A DNA stretch of 64,000 nucleotides from Stenotrophomonas terrae (lineage in GTDB: Bacteria; Pseudomonadota; Gammaproteobacteria; Xanthomonadales; Xanthomonadaceae): the NCBI RefSeq assembly GCF_001431465.1, contig NZ_LDJJ01000006.1:62001-126000 (forward strand). The letters run 5' to 3'. The notes under the pieces were generated by a model that saw only the letters and a list, made by a program, of their open reading frames with translations, made no database searches and was not told the origin of the DNA. The number at the start of each line of letters is the position of its first letter. Within the stretch, counting starts at the first letter, position 1. Of the stretch, positions 8,210 through 17,241 are shown piece by piece. A program made the position numbers and the translations under genes.

Positions 8210-9334
8210 ATGCCCGTCGTAACCCGCGCCCTGCTGATCGCGCTGCTGTGCAGTGCCCTGCCCCTATCGCAAGCCATCGCCCGCGAAGTGCCTGAACCGG
8301 CCGACCATGTACAGGCCGATGGCCCCTACATCTTCCGCGACGGCACGCGGCTGCAGGCGCAATGGATCTGTGACGACCGCGTGGTGTCGCGGAAATACCG
8401 GGGCAACCGCAACAACGTACGCCGCGCAAGCCGCGATTGCGGTTACCCGCATACGCTGCACATCGCCCCGCTTGCCGATCCCGCCATCGCCATACTGCCG
8501 GCGGTGCCGCGCATCGTCGCCGTCTCCGACATCCACGGCCAGTACGGCCTGCTGCGGCAGCTGCTGCGCGCCAACGGCGTGATCGACCCGGACGACAACT
8601 GGGCACTGGGACGCGACACGCTGGTGATCGCCGGTGATGTGTTCGACCGCGGCCCACAGGTCACCGAAGCGTTCTGGCTGCTGTACAGCCTGCAGCAGCA
8701 GGCCGCACAGGCTGGCGGCGCGGTGCACTTCGTGCTCGGCAACCACGAAACCATGGTGCTGTACGACGACCTGCGCTACGTCAATCCAAAATACCTGCGC
8801 AGCGCGCAGCTGCTGGGCCGCAGCTACCCGCAGCTGTACGGTGCGGATTCGGTGATCGGCCAATGGCTGCGGACCCGGCCGGTGCTGCTGCGCATCGGCG
8901 ATACCTTGTTCCTGCACGGCGGCATCTCGCCCGAGGCTTTGCCGTTGGCGCTGGATCAAACCGCAACCAATACGGCCTACCAGGCATCGCTGGGGCGGCC
9001 CAAGGCCGAGGTCAAGGCCGATGCGACAACTGCGCCGCTGTACGACGGCAAGACCAGCCCAATCTGGTACCGCGGCTATTTCGACGGCCGCCTGGATACG
9101 GCCGGCGTGCAGGGCGTGCTCGACCAGCTCGGGCTCAAGCGCATCGTCGTCGGCCACACTTCTATGCCGCATGTCAGCAGCTTTCACGGCGATCGCATCA
9201 TCGCCATCGACAGCAGCATCAAGAATGGCGAGAACGGCGAACTATTGTTCATCGAAGACGGCAAGCTCAGCCGCGGCTTGCTGGATGGCAGCCGGGTGCC
9301 GTTGGCGATAGGTCAGATGGAAAGTGAGGACTGA
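8210..9334 (+). CDS. Periplasmic PPP-family metallophosphatase (Shewanella-like phosphatase type)
   Basis: 374 aa; the start at 8210 gives a clean signal peptide (MPVVTRALLIALLCSALPLS, cut after AIA). The metallophosphoesterase core has VAVSDIHGQYG (GDxHG-like, with Ser), IAGDVFDRGPQ (GDxxDRG), LGNHETM (GNHE) and a later VVGHTSMP. These are the PPP-type metal and phosphate ligands, arranged as in the bacterial Shewanella-like phosphatases. The region before residue 95 is not recognised. Substrate unknown; a phosphoprotein or small phosphoester in the periplasm is possible. Single gene, not obviously linked to the cyclase upstream. Confidence 0.85.
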   Translation: MPVVTRALLIALLCSALPLSQAIAREVPEPADHVQADGPYIFRDGTRLQAQWICDDRVVSRKYRGNRNNVRRASRDCGYPHTLHIAPLADPAIAILPAVPRIVAVSDIHGQYGLLRQLLRANGVIDPDDNWALGRDTLVIAGDVFDRGPQVTEAFWLLYSLQQQAAQAGGAVHFVLGNHETMVLYDDLRYVNPKYLRSAQLLGRSYPQLYGADSVIGQWLRTRPVLLRIGDTLFLHGGISPEALPLALDQTATNTAYQASLGRPKAEVKADATTAPLYDGKTSPIWYRGYFDGRLDTAGVQGVLDQLGLKRIVVGHTSMPHVSSFHGDRIIAIDSSIKNGENGELLFIEDGKLSRGLLDGSRVPLAIGQMESED

Positions 9335-9552
9335 AAAACGCGCCACGCAAAGCTCTCAGGAGTTGACTCTTTATGACATCAGGTTTCATCCGATATTCAC
9401 GTAGTAATAACCTCATCTCGACCATGGTAAATGGGCAGGCTCGGCGCGGATTCGAGGGAGGCGGTCGGCGCGCGGGCAGCGGTTAAAACAGGATATCCCG
9501 TGGCCGGAATCCGTTCCGGCCGCCAATGGTGTTTCTTCCCCCGGAACACGCG

Positions 9553-10980
9553 ATGAAACCACTGACGCTGGCCACATTGCTGCCCTTTGCACTGCTGCCT
9601 GCCACGGCGGGCGCGCAGGACTCCGTCGCTGCCCTGCGCGCGGAAATCGCCCAGGCCCAGCAGCATCTGCAGTCGCTCAACGCTCGGCTTGATGCACTGG
9701 AGCAGGGACAGGGCAGTCCTTCGGCAAAACCTCCACCATCTCCGGCTTCTGCATCGCAGATCTCAATCGCGCCGCCCAAGCCTGAAACTCCCCGCACCAA
9801 TCAAACGTCGCTTGCGCAGGCCATCATCCCCGCCCGCGATTCGGTTGCCGATCCATCTACCGGCGCCTCGCGCCCGGACAACGCGCCCCCGCCCAACGAC
9901 CCCGAACTGAAAGGCTTCATCGCCATTCCCGGCACGCAGACCCTGATCCGGCTCGGTGGCTACGCCAAGCTCGACGCCATCACCGATAGCCGCGCCGCCG
10001 GCGACACCGAGCAGTTCATTCCCTCGTCGATGCCGGTGGATGGCCCCCACCGCGATGTCTCGCATTTCGGCATGCATGCCAAGCAGACCCGTTTCAGCTT
10101 CGAGGCGCGCCGACCAACCACGCATGGGAACCTGCGCTTCTACCTGGAAAACGACTTCTTCGGCAGCAGCGACAGCTATCAGTTCCGCCTGCGTCATGCC
10201 TATGGTCAGCTGGGCAATACCTATGCCGGCTACGGCTATTCCACCTTCATGGATGCCGACTCGCTGCCGGACACGCTGGACTTTGCCGGGCCCGGTGCGG
10301 CCGGCTACCTGCTGGTTGCCGGCATCCACCACAGCTTTGCGCTGGGCAAGGGCAATACCTTGACCGTGGCCGCCGAAGACCCGGATTCGCAGCTGGCCAA
10401 CACCGGCCAGAGCGACAGCAGCGTCGAGCATCTTCCCGATGTCAGCCTGATCGCGCGCATGGAGCGTGATTGGGGCCACCTGCAACTGGGCGCGGTGCTG
10501 CGCAGCCTGGGCTATGACGGCGATGGCCGCAGCGACCGTACGTTCGGTGGCGGCCTGCAGCTGAGCGGCTCCTATGCGGTGGCCGAGCGTGACCTGTTGC
10601 TGTTCGGCCTGGTTGGCGGCAAGGGTATCAGCCGCTATACCGCCGACCTCACCGGCTCCAACCTGGATGCCGCCATCGATGGCGACGGCCGGCTCAAGGC
10701 GCTACCGCTGCGCGGTGGCTTCTTCGGCTACACCCACTACTGGTCGGAGCTGTGGCGGTCCAACCTGATCTACGGGCAACTGCAGATCGACAGCGCCGAC
10801 GCGCTCGCCAGCGATGCCTTCCGCCGCAGCCGCTATGCCGCACTGAACCTGCTCTGGAGCCCGGCACCGTCGTGGACCATGGGCATGGAGCTGCTGTATG
10901 GCCAGCAGCAACTGCAGGACGGCCGTGATGCGGACACGCTGCGCCTGCAGGGCAGCCTTCAATACAACTTCATCAAGTAA
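9553..10980 (+). CDS. DcaP-like trimeric outer-membrane porin
   Basis: 475 aa with a signal peptide (MKPLTLATLLPFALLPATAGA). A short coiled coil follows (VAALRAEIAQAQQHLQSLNARLDALEQ), then a Pro/Ser-rich linker. From about residue 115 there is a beta-barrel with the DcaP opening (FIAIPGTQTLIRLGGYAKLDAI) and an aromatic C-terminal strand ending in FIK. DcaP porins take up organic anions such as dicarboxylates. The chosen start skips nine upstream in-frame codons. It precedes the arginine cluster in the same direction, but a 105 base gap separates them, so co-regulation is only possible. Confidence 0.85.
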   Translation: MKPLTLATLLPFALLPATAGAQDSVAALRAEIAQAQQHLQSLNARLDALEQGQGSPSAKPPPSPASASQISIAPPKPETPRTNQTSLAQAIIPARDSVADPSTGASRPDNAPPPNDPELKGFIAIPGTQTLIRLGGYAKLDAITDSRAAGDTEQFIPSSMPVDGPHRDVSHFGMHAKQTRFSFEARRPTTHGNLRFYLENDFFGSSDSYQFRLRHAYGQLGNTYAGYGYSTFMDADSLPDTLDFAGPGAAGYLLVAGIHHSFALGKGNTLTVAAEDPDSQLANTGQSDSSVEHLPDVSLIARMERDWGHLQLGAVLRSLGYDGDGRSDRTFGGGLQLSGSYAVAERDLLLFGLVGGKGISRYTADLTGSNLDAAIDGDGRLKALPLRGGFFGYTHYWSELWRSNLIYGQLQIDSADALASDAFRRSRYAALNLLWSPAPSWTMGMELLYGQQQLQDGRDADTLRLQGSLQYNFIK

Positions 10981-11085
10981 CAGGCAGCTGATGCCTGCAC
11001 GCGCCACGTGCAGCTCGCCACCCAACGATTCACGCAATGTCCTTCCCATCGAATGAACCGGCAATGCCGGTGAAAGGAGATAGTC

Positions 11086-12435
11086 ATGGCAGGTCAGAAG
11101 AAAATCGGGGTCGTTGGCGCGACCTTCCTGGTGGCAGGCAACATGATGGGCTCAGGGGTGTTCCTGCTGCCATCGAGCCTGGCAAAGATCGGTACCGCCT
11201 CGATCTGGGGTTGGCTGGTAACCACGGCCGGCGCGCTGTTGCTGGCCTTCGTATTCGCAAAACTCGGCAAGCTGGCGCCCAAGGCCGGTGGCCCGTATGC
11301 CTATGCGCGTGACTGGTTCGGCCCCTATATGGGCTTCCAGACCAATACCATCTACTGGTTCGCCAACTGGATCGGCAATGTCGCCATTCCGATCGCAGCG
11401 GTCGGCTACTTCAGCTATTTCTTCCCGGTGCTGTCCGATCCAGTGCCCCGCTGCATCGCGGTGCTGCTGCTGGTGTGGGCATTGAGCTTTGCCAATGTGA
11501 TCGGCCCGTCCTTCGTCAGCCGCGTGCAGACGGTGACCACCAGCTTCGCGTTGGTGCCGATCCTGGGCATTGCCATCTTTGGCTGGTTCTACTTCGACCC
11601 CGCCATCTTCAAGGGTGCCTACAACGTTTCCGGCCAATCCAATTTCGGAGCGGTCTCCAGCGCCGCGGCACTGACCCTGTGGGCCTTCATTGGCGTGGAA
11701 TCAGCATCGGTCACCGCCGGCGTGGTGGAAAACCCGGAGAAGAACGTGGCCCGTGCAACCCTGGCCGGCGTGTTTCTGGCGGCAATTGCCTATATCGCCA
11801 GCTCCTCGGTGATCATGGGCATGGTGCCCAACGCCGACCTGCAGGTATCGGATGCACCGTTCGCGTTGGCCGCAGCCAACGCGGTGGGTGGCTGGGGCGG
11901 CGCGCTGGTGAGCCTGTGCGCCTTCGTCGGCGCTGCCGGCTCATTGGGCGGCTGGATCCTGTTGACCGCGCAGAGTGCCAAGGCAGCCTCGGATGATGGC
12001 CTGTTCCCCAGCGTTTTCAGCAAGATCAACAAGGACGAGGTGCCGGTCAAGGGCGTGCTGATCGTCGCGGTACTGATGACGCTGGCGGTGCTGATCACCT
12101 CCACTTCGGAAACCGCCTCGGCACAGTTCGACGTGATCACCTCGGCGGCGGTGGTACTGACCCTGCTGCCCTATATCTACTCCTGCGTGGCCTGCTATTT
12201 CGTGGTCGAGCGCTCGCATACGCTGGCCCACACCGGCGCGTTCTGGGTCCTGACCAGCATCACCGTCGTCTACTGCCTGTGGGCCATCTATGGATCGTCC
12301 GGCAGCATCGTCCAGTACGCCTTCCTGTTCGTACTGTTCATCACCGTGTTCTATCCGTTCTTCAGCGATGAGCGCCGCAAGCAGCGCCTGGCCAAATTCA
12401 CTCCGAATGGCACCGCACGTGCCAGCACGAACTGA
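11086..12435 (+). CDS. adiC: AdiC-like arginine:agmatine antiporter (APC family)
   Basis: Inner-membrane exchanger, 449 aa, about 12 membrane segments. It keeps the E. coli AdiC signatures: GNMMGSGVFLLP in TM1, GGPYAYAR in TM3, LWAFIGVESAS in TM6 (the Trp and Glu that bind substrate and proton) and GSLGGW in TM8 (the substrate-stacking Trp). An AGGAGA Shine-Dalgarno precedes the ATG. The arginine decarboxylase gene starts 29 bases downstream. Together they would import arginine and export agmatine while consuming cytoplasmic protons. Other exchange pairs of this family cannot be excluded, but the decarboxylase next door supports arginine/agmatine. Confidence 0.88.
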   Translation: MAGQKKIGVVGATFLVAGNMMGSGVFLLPSSLAKIGTASIWGWLVTTAGALLLAFVFAKLGKLAPKAGGPYAYARDWFGPYMGFQTNTIYWFANWIGNVAIPIAAVGYFSYFFPVLSDPVPRCIAVLLLVWALSFANVIGPSFVSRVQTVTTSFALVPILGIAIFGWFYFDPAIFKGAYNVSGQSNFGAVSSAAALTLWAFIGVESASVTAGVVENPEKNVARATLAGVFLAAIAYIASSSVIMGMVPNADLQVSDAPFALAAANAVGGWGGALVSLCAFVGAAGSLGGWILLTAQSAKAASDDGLFPSVFSKINKDEVPVKGVLIVAVLMTLAVLITSTSETASAQFDVITSAAVVLTLLPYIYSCVACYFVVERSHTLAHTGAFWVLTSITVVYCLWAIYGSSGSIVQYAFLFVLFITVFYPFFSDERRKQRLAKFTPNGTARASTN

Positions 12436-12464
12436 TCCCCCGCTCGGTAGATAGGAACAACGCC

Positions 12465-14753
12465 ATGTACTTCAAATCACTGGACTACCCGATCGTCATC
12501 ATCGATGCCGACTACGAATCGCCGCGTATCGCCGGCATCCTGATCCGCGCCCTGGCCGATGAGCTGCGCAAGAGCGACCAGCGCGTGCTCACCGGCCTGA
12601 ACCTGGACGATGCCCGTGCCGGCGCACGCACCTATGTGGCCGCGTCGGCGGTACTGATCTCCATCGACGGCACCGAGGACGATGACGACCAGTTCCAACG
12701 CCTGCTCGCCTTCCTGCGGGAGCAGAGCCAGCGCCGCGCCGACCTGCCGGTATTCCTCTACGGCGAACGCCGCACCATCGAGAAAATACCGAGCAAGCTG
12801 CTCAAGTTCGTGCACGGCTACATCTTCCTGTTCGAGGACACCAAGAGCTTCATCGCCCGCCAGGTGATGCGCGCCGCCGACGACTACATGGCCAAGCTGC
12901 TGCCACCGTTCTTCAAGGCGCTTATCCATCACTCCGCGCAATCCAACTACTCCTGGCATACGCCCGGACACGCCGGCGGCGTCGCCTTCACCAAGTCACC
13001 GGTAGGCCGTGCACTGCACCAGTTCTACGGCGAAAACACCTTGCGCAGCGATCTGTCGATCTCGGTGCCGGAGCTGGGCTCGCTGCTCGACCACACCGGC
13101 CCGATCCGTGACGCCGAAGCCGAGGCCGCGCGCAACTTCGGTGCCGACCATACCTTCTTCGTCACCAATGGCACCTCCACCGCCAACAAGATCGTCTGGC
13201 ATGGCACGGTTGCGCGTGGCGACATCGTGTTTGTCGACCGCAACTGTCACAAGTCGCTGCTGCACGCGCTGATCATGACGGGCGGCATTCCGGTGTACTT
13301 CACCCCCAGCCGCAACGCGCACGGCATCATCGGCCCGATCAGCTTGGATCAGTTCTCCGCTGAAGCGTTGCAGAAGATGATCCAGGCCAATCCGCTGGCC
13401 AGCAAGGCCGTCAAGCCCGGCGTCAAGCCGCGCATAGCGGTGGTCACCAACTCCACCTATGACGGGCTCTGTTACAACGCCGAAAAGATTGCCGACAACC
13501 TCGGCTCAGCGGTGGACTTCCTGCACTTCGATGAAGCCTGGTACGCCTATGCCGCGTTCCACCCCTTCTACGAAAACCACTACGGCATGGCCAAGGGCAA
13601 GCCACGCGAGCAGGACGCCATCATCTTCACCACCCATTCCACGCACAAGCTGCTGGCTGCGTTCTCGCAGGCATCGATGATCCATGTGCGCAATGCGGCA
13701 ACGCGCGAACTGGATGCAGAGCGCTTCAACGAATCATTCATGATGCATACCTCCACCAGCCCGCATTACGGCATCATCGCCTCCTGCGATGTCGCCTCGA
13801 AGATGATGGAAGGTGAGGCCGGTAAATCGCTGGTGCAGGAAATGCACGATGAAGCCGTTACCTTCCGCCGAGCGATGCTGCACGTCAGCGAGGATCTTGG
13901 CCGCGATGACTGGTGGTTCAAGGTCTGGCAACCCGATGGCGTGGAGCGCAACCTGGCCAAGGGCGACAGCTCCAAGCCGATGGTCACCTCGCGCCCGGAC
14001 TGGTATCTGCGCCCGGATGCGCGCTGGCACGGTTTCGACAACCTCGCCGATGACTATGTGCTGATCGATCCGGTCAAGGTCACCCTGCTGACCCCCGGCC
14101 TGTCGATGGATGGCGAGATGGGCAAGCTCGGCATCCCCGCGGCGATACTGAGCAAATTCCTGTGGTCGCGCGGCCTCACCGTGGAAAAGACCAATCTGTA
14201 CTCGGTGTTGTTCCTGTTCTCGATGGGCATCACCAAGGGCAAGTGGAGCACACTGGTCACCGAGCTGCTGGCGTTCAAGGACCTGTACGACACCAACGCA
14301 CCGCTGAGCCAGTCACTGCCCAGCCTGCTCGAAGACAATGCTGCAGCCTACGCCGGCTGGGGCCTGCGCGACCTGTGCATGGCCCTGCACGAGTTCAACC
14401 GGGAGTTCCGTGTTGCCGAGGTGATGCGCGAGATGTATGTGGATTTGCCGGAGCCGGTCATCACCCCTGCCGAAGCCTATAACCATCTTGTGCGTGGCGA
14501 GATCGAGCGGGTGGACATCGACCAGCTCAGCGGCCGCGTCGCCGGCACCATGCTGGTGCCCTATCCGCCGGGTATTCCAACCATCATGCCGGGCGAACGC
14601 TTCGGCGCCAGCGACGAACCCATCATCCAGTCACTGCGCATCGCCCGCGAACAGAACGCGCGTTTCCCGGGATTTGAGTCGGATGTGCATGGCTTGATCA
14701 TCGACAACAGCGGCGAGCAGCCGAGTTATCGGGTGGAGGTTTTGAAGATTTGA
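12465..14753 (+). CDS. adiA: Arginine decarboxylase, PLP-dependent (AdiA-type)
   Basis: Cytoplasmic decarboxylase of 762 aa, the size of acid-inducible AdiA (about 756). The N-terminal wing domain (1-130) is CheY-like. The fold-type I core begins near YSWHTPGHAGG; the PLP-binding FVTNGTST, the aspartate FDEAWYAY and the Schiff-base lysine in THSTHKLLAAFS (Lys395) are present. The C-terminal domain ends in VPYPPGIPTIMPGERF, a family signature. Substrate is assigned as arginine from length, overall AdiA-like motifs and the flanking AdiC-like antiporters; lysine or ornithine paralogues share the fold. Confidence 0.9.
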   Translation: MYFKSLDYPIVIIDADYESPRIAGILIRALADELRKSDQRVLTGLNLDDARAGARTYVAASAVLISIDGTEDDDDQFQRLLAFLREQSQRRADLPVFLYGERRTIEKIPSKLLKFVHGYIFLFEDTKSFIARQVMRAADDYMAKLLPPFFKALIHHSAQSNYSWHTPGHAGGVAFTKSPVGRALHQFYGENTLRSDLSISVPELGSLLDHTGPIRDAEAEAARNFGADHTFFVTNGTSTANKIVWHGTVARGDIVFVDRNCHKSLLHALIMTGGIPVYFTPSRNAHGIIGPISLDQFSAEALQKMIQANPLASKAVKPGVKPRIAVVTNSTYDGLCYNAEKIADNLGSAVDFLHFDEAWYAYAAFHPFYENHYGMAKGKPREQDAIIFTTHSTHKLLAAFSQASMIHVRNAATRELDAERFNESFMMHTSTSPHYGIIASCDVASKMMEGEAGKSLVQEMHDEAVTFRRAMLHVSEDLGRDDWWFKVWQPDGVERNLAKGDSSKPMVTSRPDWYLRPDARWHGFDNLADDYVLIDPVKVTLLTPGLSMDGEMGKLGIPAAILSKFLWSRGLTVEKTNLYSVLFLFSMGITKGKWSTLVTELLAFKDLYDTNAPLSQSLPSLLEDNAAAYAGWGLRDLCMALHEFNREFRVAEVMREMYVDLPEPVITPAEAYNHLVRGEIERVDIDQLSGRVAGTMLVPYPPGIPTIMPGERFGASDEPIIQSLRIAREQNARFPGFESDVHGLIIDNSGEQPSYRVEVLKI

Positions 14754-14782
14754 GGCAGGTTGCAGAAACAGCTGCAGGCATT

Positions 14783-14831
14783 CCCTTCTCCCGCTTGCGG
14801 GAGAAGGTGCCCCGCAGGGGCGGATGAGGGG
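14783..14831. repeat. C-rich hairpin repeat, family 1 (CCCTTCTCCCGC...)
   Basis: CCCTTCTCCCGCTTGCGGGAGAAGG followed by a second hairpin (TGCCCCGCAGGGGCGG) and ATGAGGGG. The same unit occurs at 46141-46185 (inverted) and 46356-46402. Three copies of a heptamer (GCTTCTG) follow directly at 14833-14853, as a longer array does at 46.4 kb. Confidence 0.75.
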
Positions 14832-14914
14832 AGCTTCTGGCTTCTGGCTTCTTGCATCTTTGTTTTTACTATCGCTCCGCTCAGCTCAAGATCTGCTCCA
14901 CGTGCTTTCAAAGC

Positions 14915-14953
14915 GCCCTCACCCCAACCCCTCTCCCGTAAACGGGAGAGGGG
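14915..14953. repeat. C-rich hairpin repeat, family 2 (CCTCTCCCGTAAACGGGAGAGG)
   Basis: CCCTCACCCCAACCCCTCTCCCGTAAACGGGAGAGGGG: a 5' C-rich arm and a strong hairpin. A related inverted copy lies at 23626-23665. It sits between adiA and the CDF gene and could reduce read-through. Confidence 0.7.
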
Positions 14954-15004
14954 CTTTTCAAGCCTGGCGCCCTTACATCCCGAACCGCCCCTTCGCAGAG
15001 CCAA

Positions 15005-15910
15005 ATGACCAGCACACGCAAGGAACAACAGGTTTTGCAACGCTCGATCGCAGCAACCGTGCTGGTTGCGGCGATCGGTTTCTTTGGCGGCATGCTCGCC
15101 CGCTCGCAGGCGATCCTGTTCGACGGCATCTACAGCATGGTGGATCTGGCACTGACGCTGGTCGCATTGGCTGTGCTACGGCTGATGGCCAAGGAACAAA
15201 GCCCTCGCTTTCAATATGGTTTCTGGCACCTGGAGCCCATGGTCGAGGCGCTGGGCGGCGCCATCCTCAGCCTGGCCTGCATCTACGCCCTGGCCAATGC
15301 AGTGATCGGCCTCAGCGATGGTGGCCACGAGACGCGGCTTGGCCCCGGCCTGCTCTGGGCCGCGCTGCTGGTGGTGGTGGACCTGGCAATGGCGGTGTGG
15401 ATCGGCCGCCATGCACGTCGCCTGCAATCGGGCCTGCTGACCCTGGATGCGCGCGCCTGGCTGCTGACCGGCATGATGAGCCTGGCGGTGGTGCTGTCCT
15501 TCGTCCTTGCGCTGGCATTGCGCGGTGGCGCGCATGAACACTGGATCCCCTACCTGGACCCGTTGGTGCTGGCCTGCATCAGCCTGGCCACACTGCCCGT
15601 GCCGCTGCGTGGCGCATGGAAGGCCGCCCGCGAAGTGCTGCAGGTTGCCCCCGACGAGCTGGACCAGCTTGTCCAGCAGGTGATGCAGCAGTTCGTCGCC
15701 AAGCATCAGTTTGAAGGCTTCACCAGCCATGTCGCCAAGATCGGCCGCATGCAGTTCGTCGAGATCCACATCCTTACCCGCCCCGACACCCAGCTGGGCA
15801 GCATCGGCGATGTCGACCGCCTGCGCGATGAGATCGCATCACAGCTGGACGCACGCTCCGGCCGTTTCTGGTTGACCATCGATTTCACCTCCGATCGGGC
15901 CTGGACATGA
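15005..15910 (+). CDS. Atypical cation diffusion facilitator family transporter
   Basis: 301 aa with about six membrane segments and a C-terminal cytoplasmic domain (HVAKIGRMQFVEIHI). The CDF fold is clear from SQAILFDGIYSMVDLALT and GFWHLEPMVEALGG. The usual metal sites are altered: TM2 has Tyr-x-x-x-Asp (IYSMVD) where His/Asp-x-x-x-Asp is normal. TM5 has LDARAWLLTG, which lacks the His-x-x-x-Asp pair. Its stop overlaps the start of the second AdiC-like antiporter (ATGA), so the two are coupled. Metal substrate is unknown; a non-metal role cannot be excluded. Confidence 0.8.
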   Translation: MTSTRKEQQVLQRSIAATVLVAAIGFFGGMLARSQAILFDGIYSMVDLALTLVALAVLRLMAKEQSPRFQYGFWHLEPMVEALGGAILSLACIYALANAVIGLSDGGHETRLGPGLLWAALLVVVDLAMAVWIGRHARRLQSGLLTLDARAWLLTGMMSLAVVLSFVLALALRGGAHEHWIPYLDPLVLACISLATLPVPLRGAWKAAREVLQVAPDELDQLVQQVMQQFVAKHQFEGFTSHVAKIGRMQFVEIHILTRPDTQLGSIGDVDRLRDEIASQLDARSGRFWLTIDFTSDRAWT

Positions 15911-17241
15911 GCGCGGCAACATCGCGGAAAATGGGCCTGACCATGGCGACCATGCTGGTCGCCGGCAACATGATAGGCACCGGCGTATTCCTGCTGCCAG
16001 CCAACCTGGCCACGGTCGGCAGCATCTCCTCGGTGGGCTGGCTGATCGCCACCGCCGGCGCCATCGCGCTCGGGCTGGTGTTCGCACGCCTGTCGCAGCT
16101 GGATCCGCAACCGGGCGGGCCATACGCCTATGCGCGCGATGCGTTTGGCAACTACATCGGCTTCGTCAGCAACTATGCCTATTGGTTCGGCAACTGGATC
16201 GGCAATGTCGCCATTGCCCTGGTCGTAACCGGCTACCTCAGCCACCTGTGGCCATGGCTGCAGGATGTCTATCCACGACTTGGCTTCACCCTGGCGGTGA
16301 TCTGGCTGCTGAGCCTGGCCAACGCACGCGGCGCCCGCTGGATCGGCGCGCTGGAAACCAGCACCCTGCTGCTGGCCTTGATCCCGATACTGGGCATCGC
16401 CATCTTCGGTTGGTGGTGGTTCGACCCGGCGCTGTTCAGTGCCGGCTGGAACGTCAGCGGCATGGACGACAGCGCCGCGATCTCGCGCAGTGCCTCCATC
16501 GCGCTGTGGGCGTTCATGGGTGTGGAGAGCGCGGCGGTATCGGCCGATGTGATCGACAACCCCAAACGCAACATCCCGCTCGCCACCCTGCTCGGGCTGG
16601 CGCTGGCGGCGGTGATCTACATCAGCTGCTCGCTGGTGATCATGGGCATGGTGCCGATGGCACAGCTGCGCGACTCCTCGGCACCGTTCGCCGATGTCGC
16701 CCAGCTGATGATCGGCCCCTGGGGCGCGCTGGTGATCGCCTTGTGCGCGATCCTCAAATCAGCCGGCGCGCTGGGCGGCTGGATGCTGCTGGTCGGGCAA
16801 TCGGCCAAGGCAGCAGCCGAGGACGGCTTGTTTCCTCGGGTGTTCTGCAAGCTCAACAAACACGGCATGCCGGGCACTGGCCTGATGATCGTGGCAGTGC
16901 TGATGAGCGCCTTGCTGCTGGTCACCTCCTCGCCCACGCTGGCCCGCCAGTTCGACCAGCTGACCAATATCGCGGTACTGCTGACCATCATTCCCTACCT
17001 GTTCTCGGCCGGCGCGCTGATCTGCTCCACCCTGGAGCGTGGTGAACAGGGTTGGATGCGCGCTGCCAGCCTGTTCACTGCCGCCGCCGCGGTCGCCTAC
17101 TGCCTTTACGCCTTGCTCGGTGCAGATGCGAAGCTGCTGGCTTACGCCACGGTGGCGATCCTGTTCAGCGCTGCCCTGTATCCATTCTTCCGCCAGCCTA
17201 TGTTCGAAGCCGCAAAGGCCAACAAGAGCAAACGCGGATAG
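15907..17241 (+). CDS. Second AdiC-like amino acid/amine antiporter (APC family)
   Basis: 444 aa, about 12 membrane segments, clearly paralogous to the 11086 gene: GNMIGTGVFLLPANLA in TM1, GGPYAYARDAFG, LWAFMGVESAAVSADV in TM6 and GALGGWMLL in TM8. The Trp and Glu residues that read substrate in AdiC are kept. It overlaps the CDF stop codon by four bases. It may exchange arginine/agmatine too, or a different amino acid-amine pair such as ornithine/putrescine. Having two antiporters around one decarboxylase suggests different substrates or conditions. Confidence 0.86.
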   Translation: MSAATSRKMGLTMATMLVAGNMIGTGVFLLPANLATVGSISSVGWLIATAGAIALGLVFARLSQLDPQPGGPYAYARDAFGNYIGFVSNYAYWFGNWIGNVAIALVVTGYLSHLWPWLQDVYPRLGFTLAVIWLLSLANARGARWIGALETSTLLLALIPILGIAIFGWWWFDPALFSAGWNVSGMDDSAAISRSASIALWAFMGVESAAVSADVIDNPKRNIPLATLLGLALAAVIYISCSLVIMGMVPMAQLRDSSAPFADVAQLMIGPWGALVIALCAILKSAGALGGWMLLVGQSAKAAAEDGLFPRVFCKLNKHGMPGTGLMIVAVLMSALLLVTSSPTLARQFDQLTNIAVLLTIIPYLFSAGALICSTLERGEQGWMRAASLFTAAAAVAYCLYALLGADAKLLAYATVAILFSAALYPFFRQPMFEAAKANKSKRG

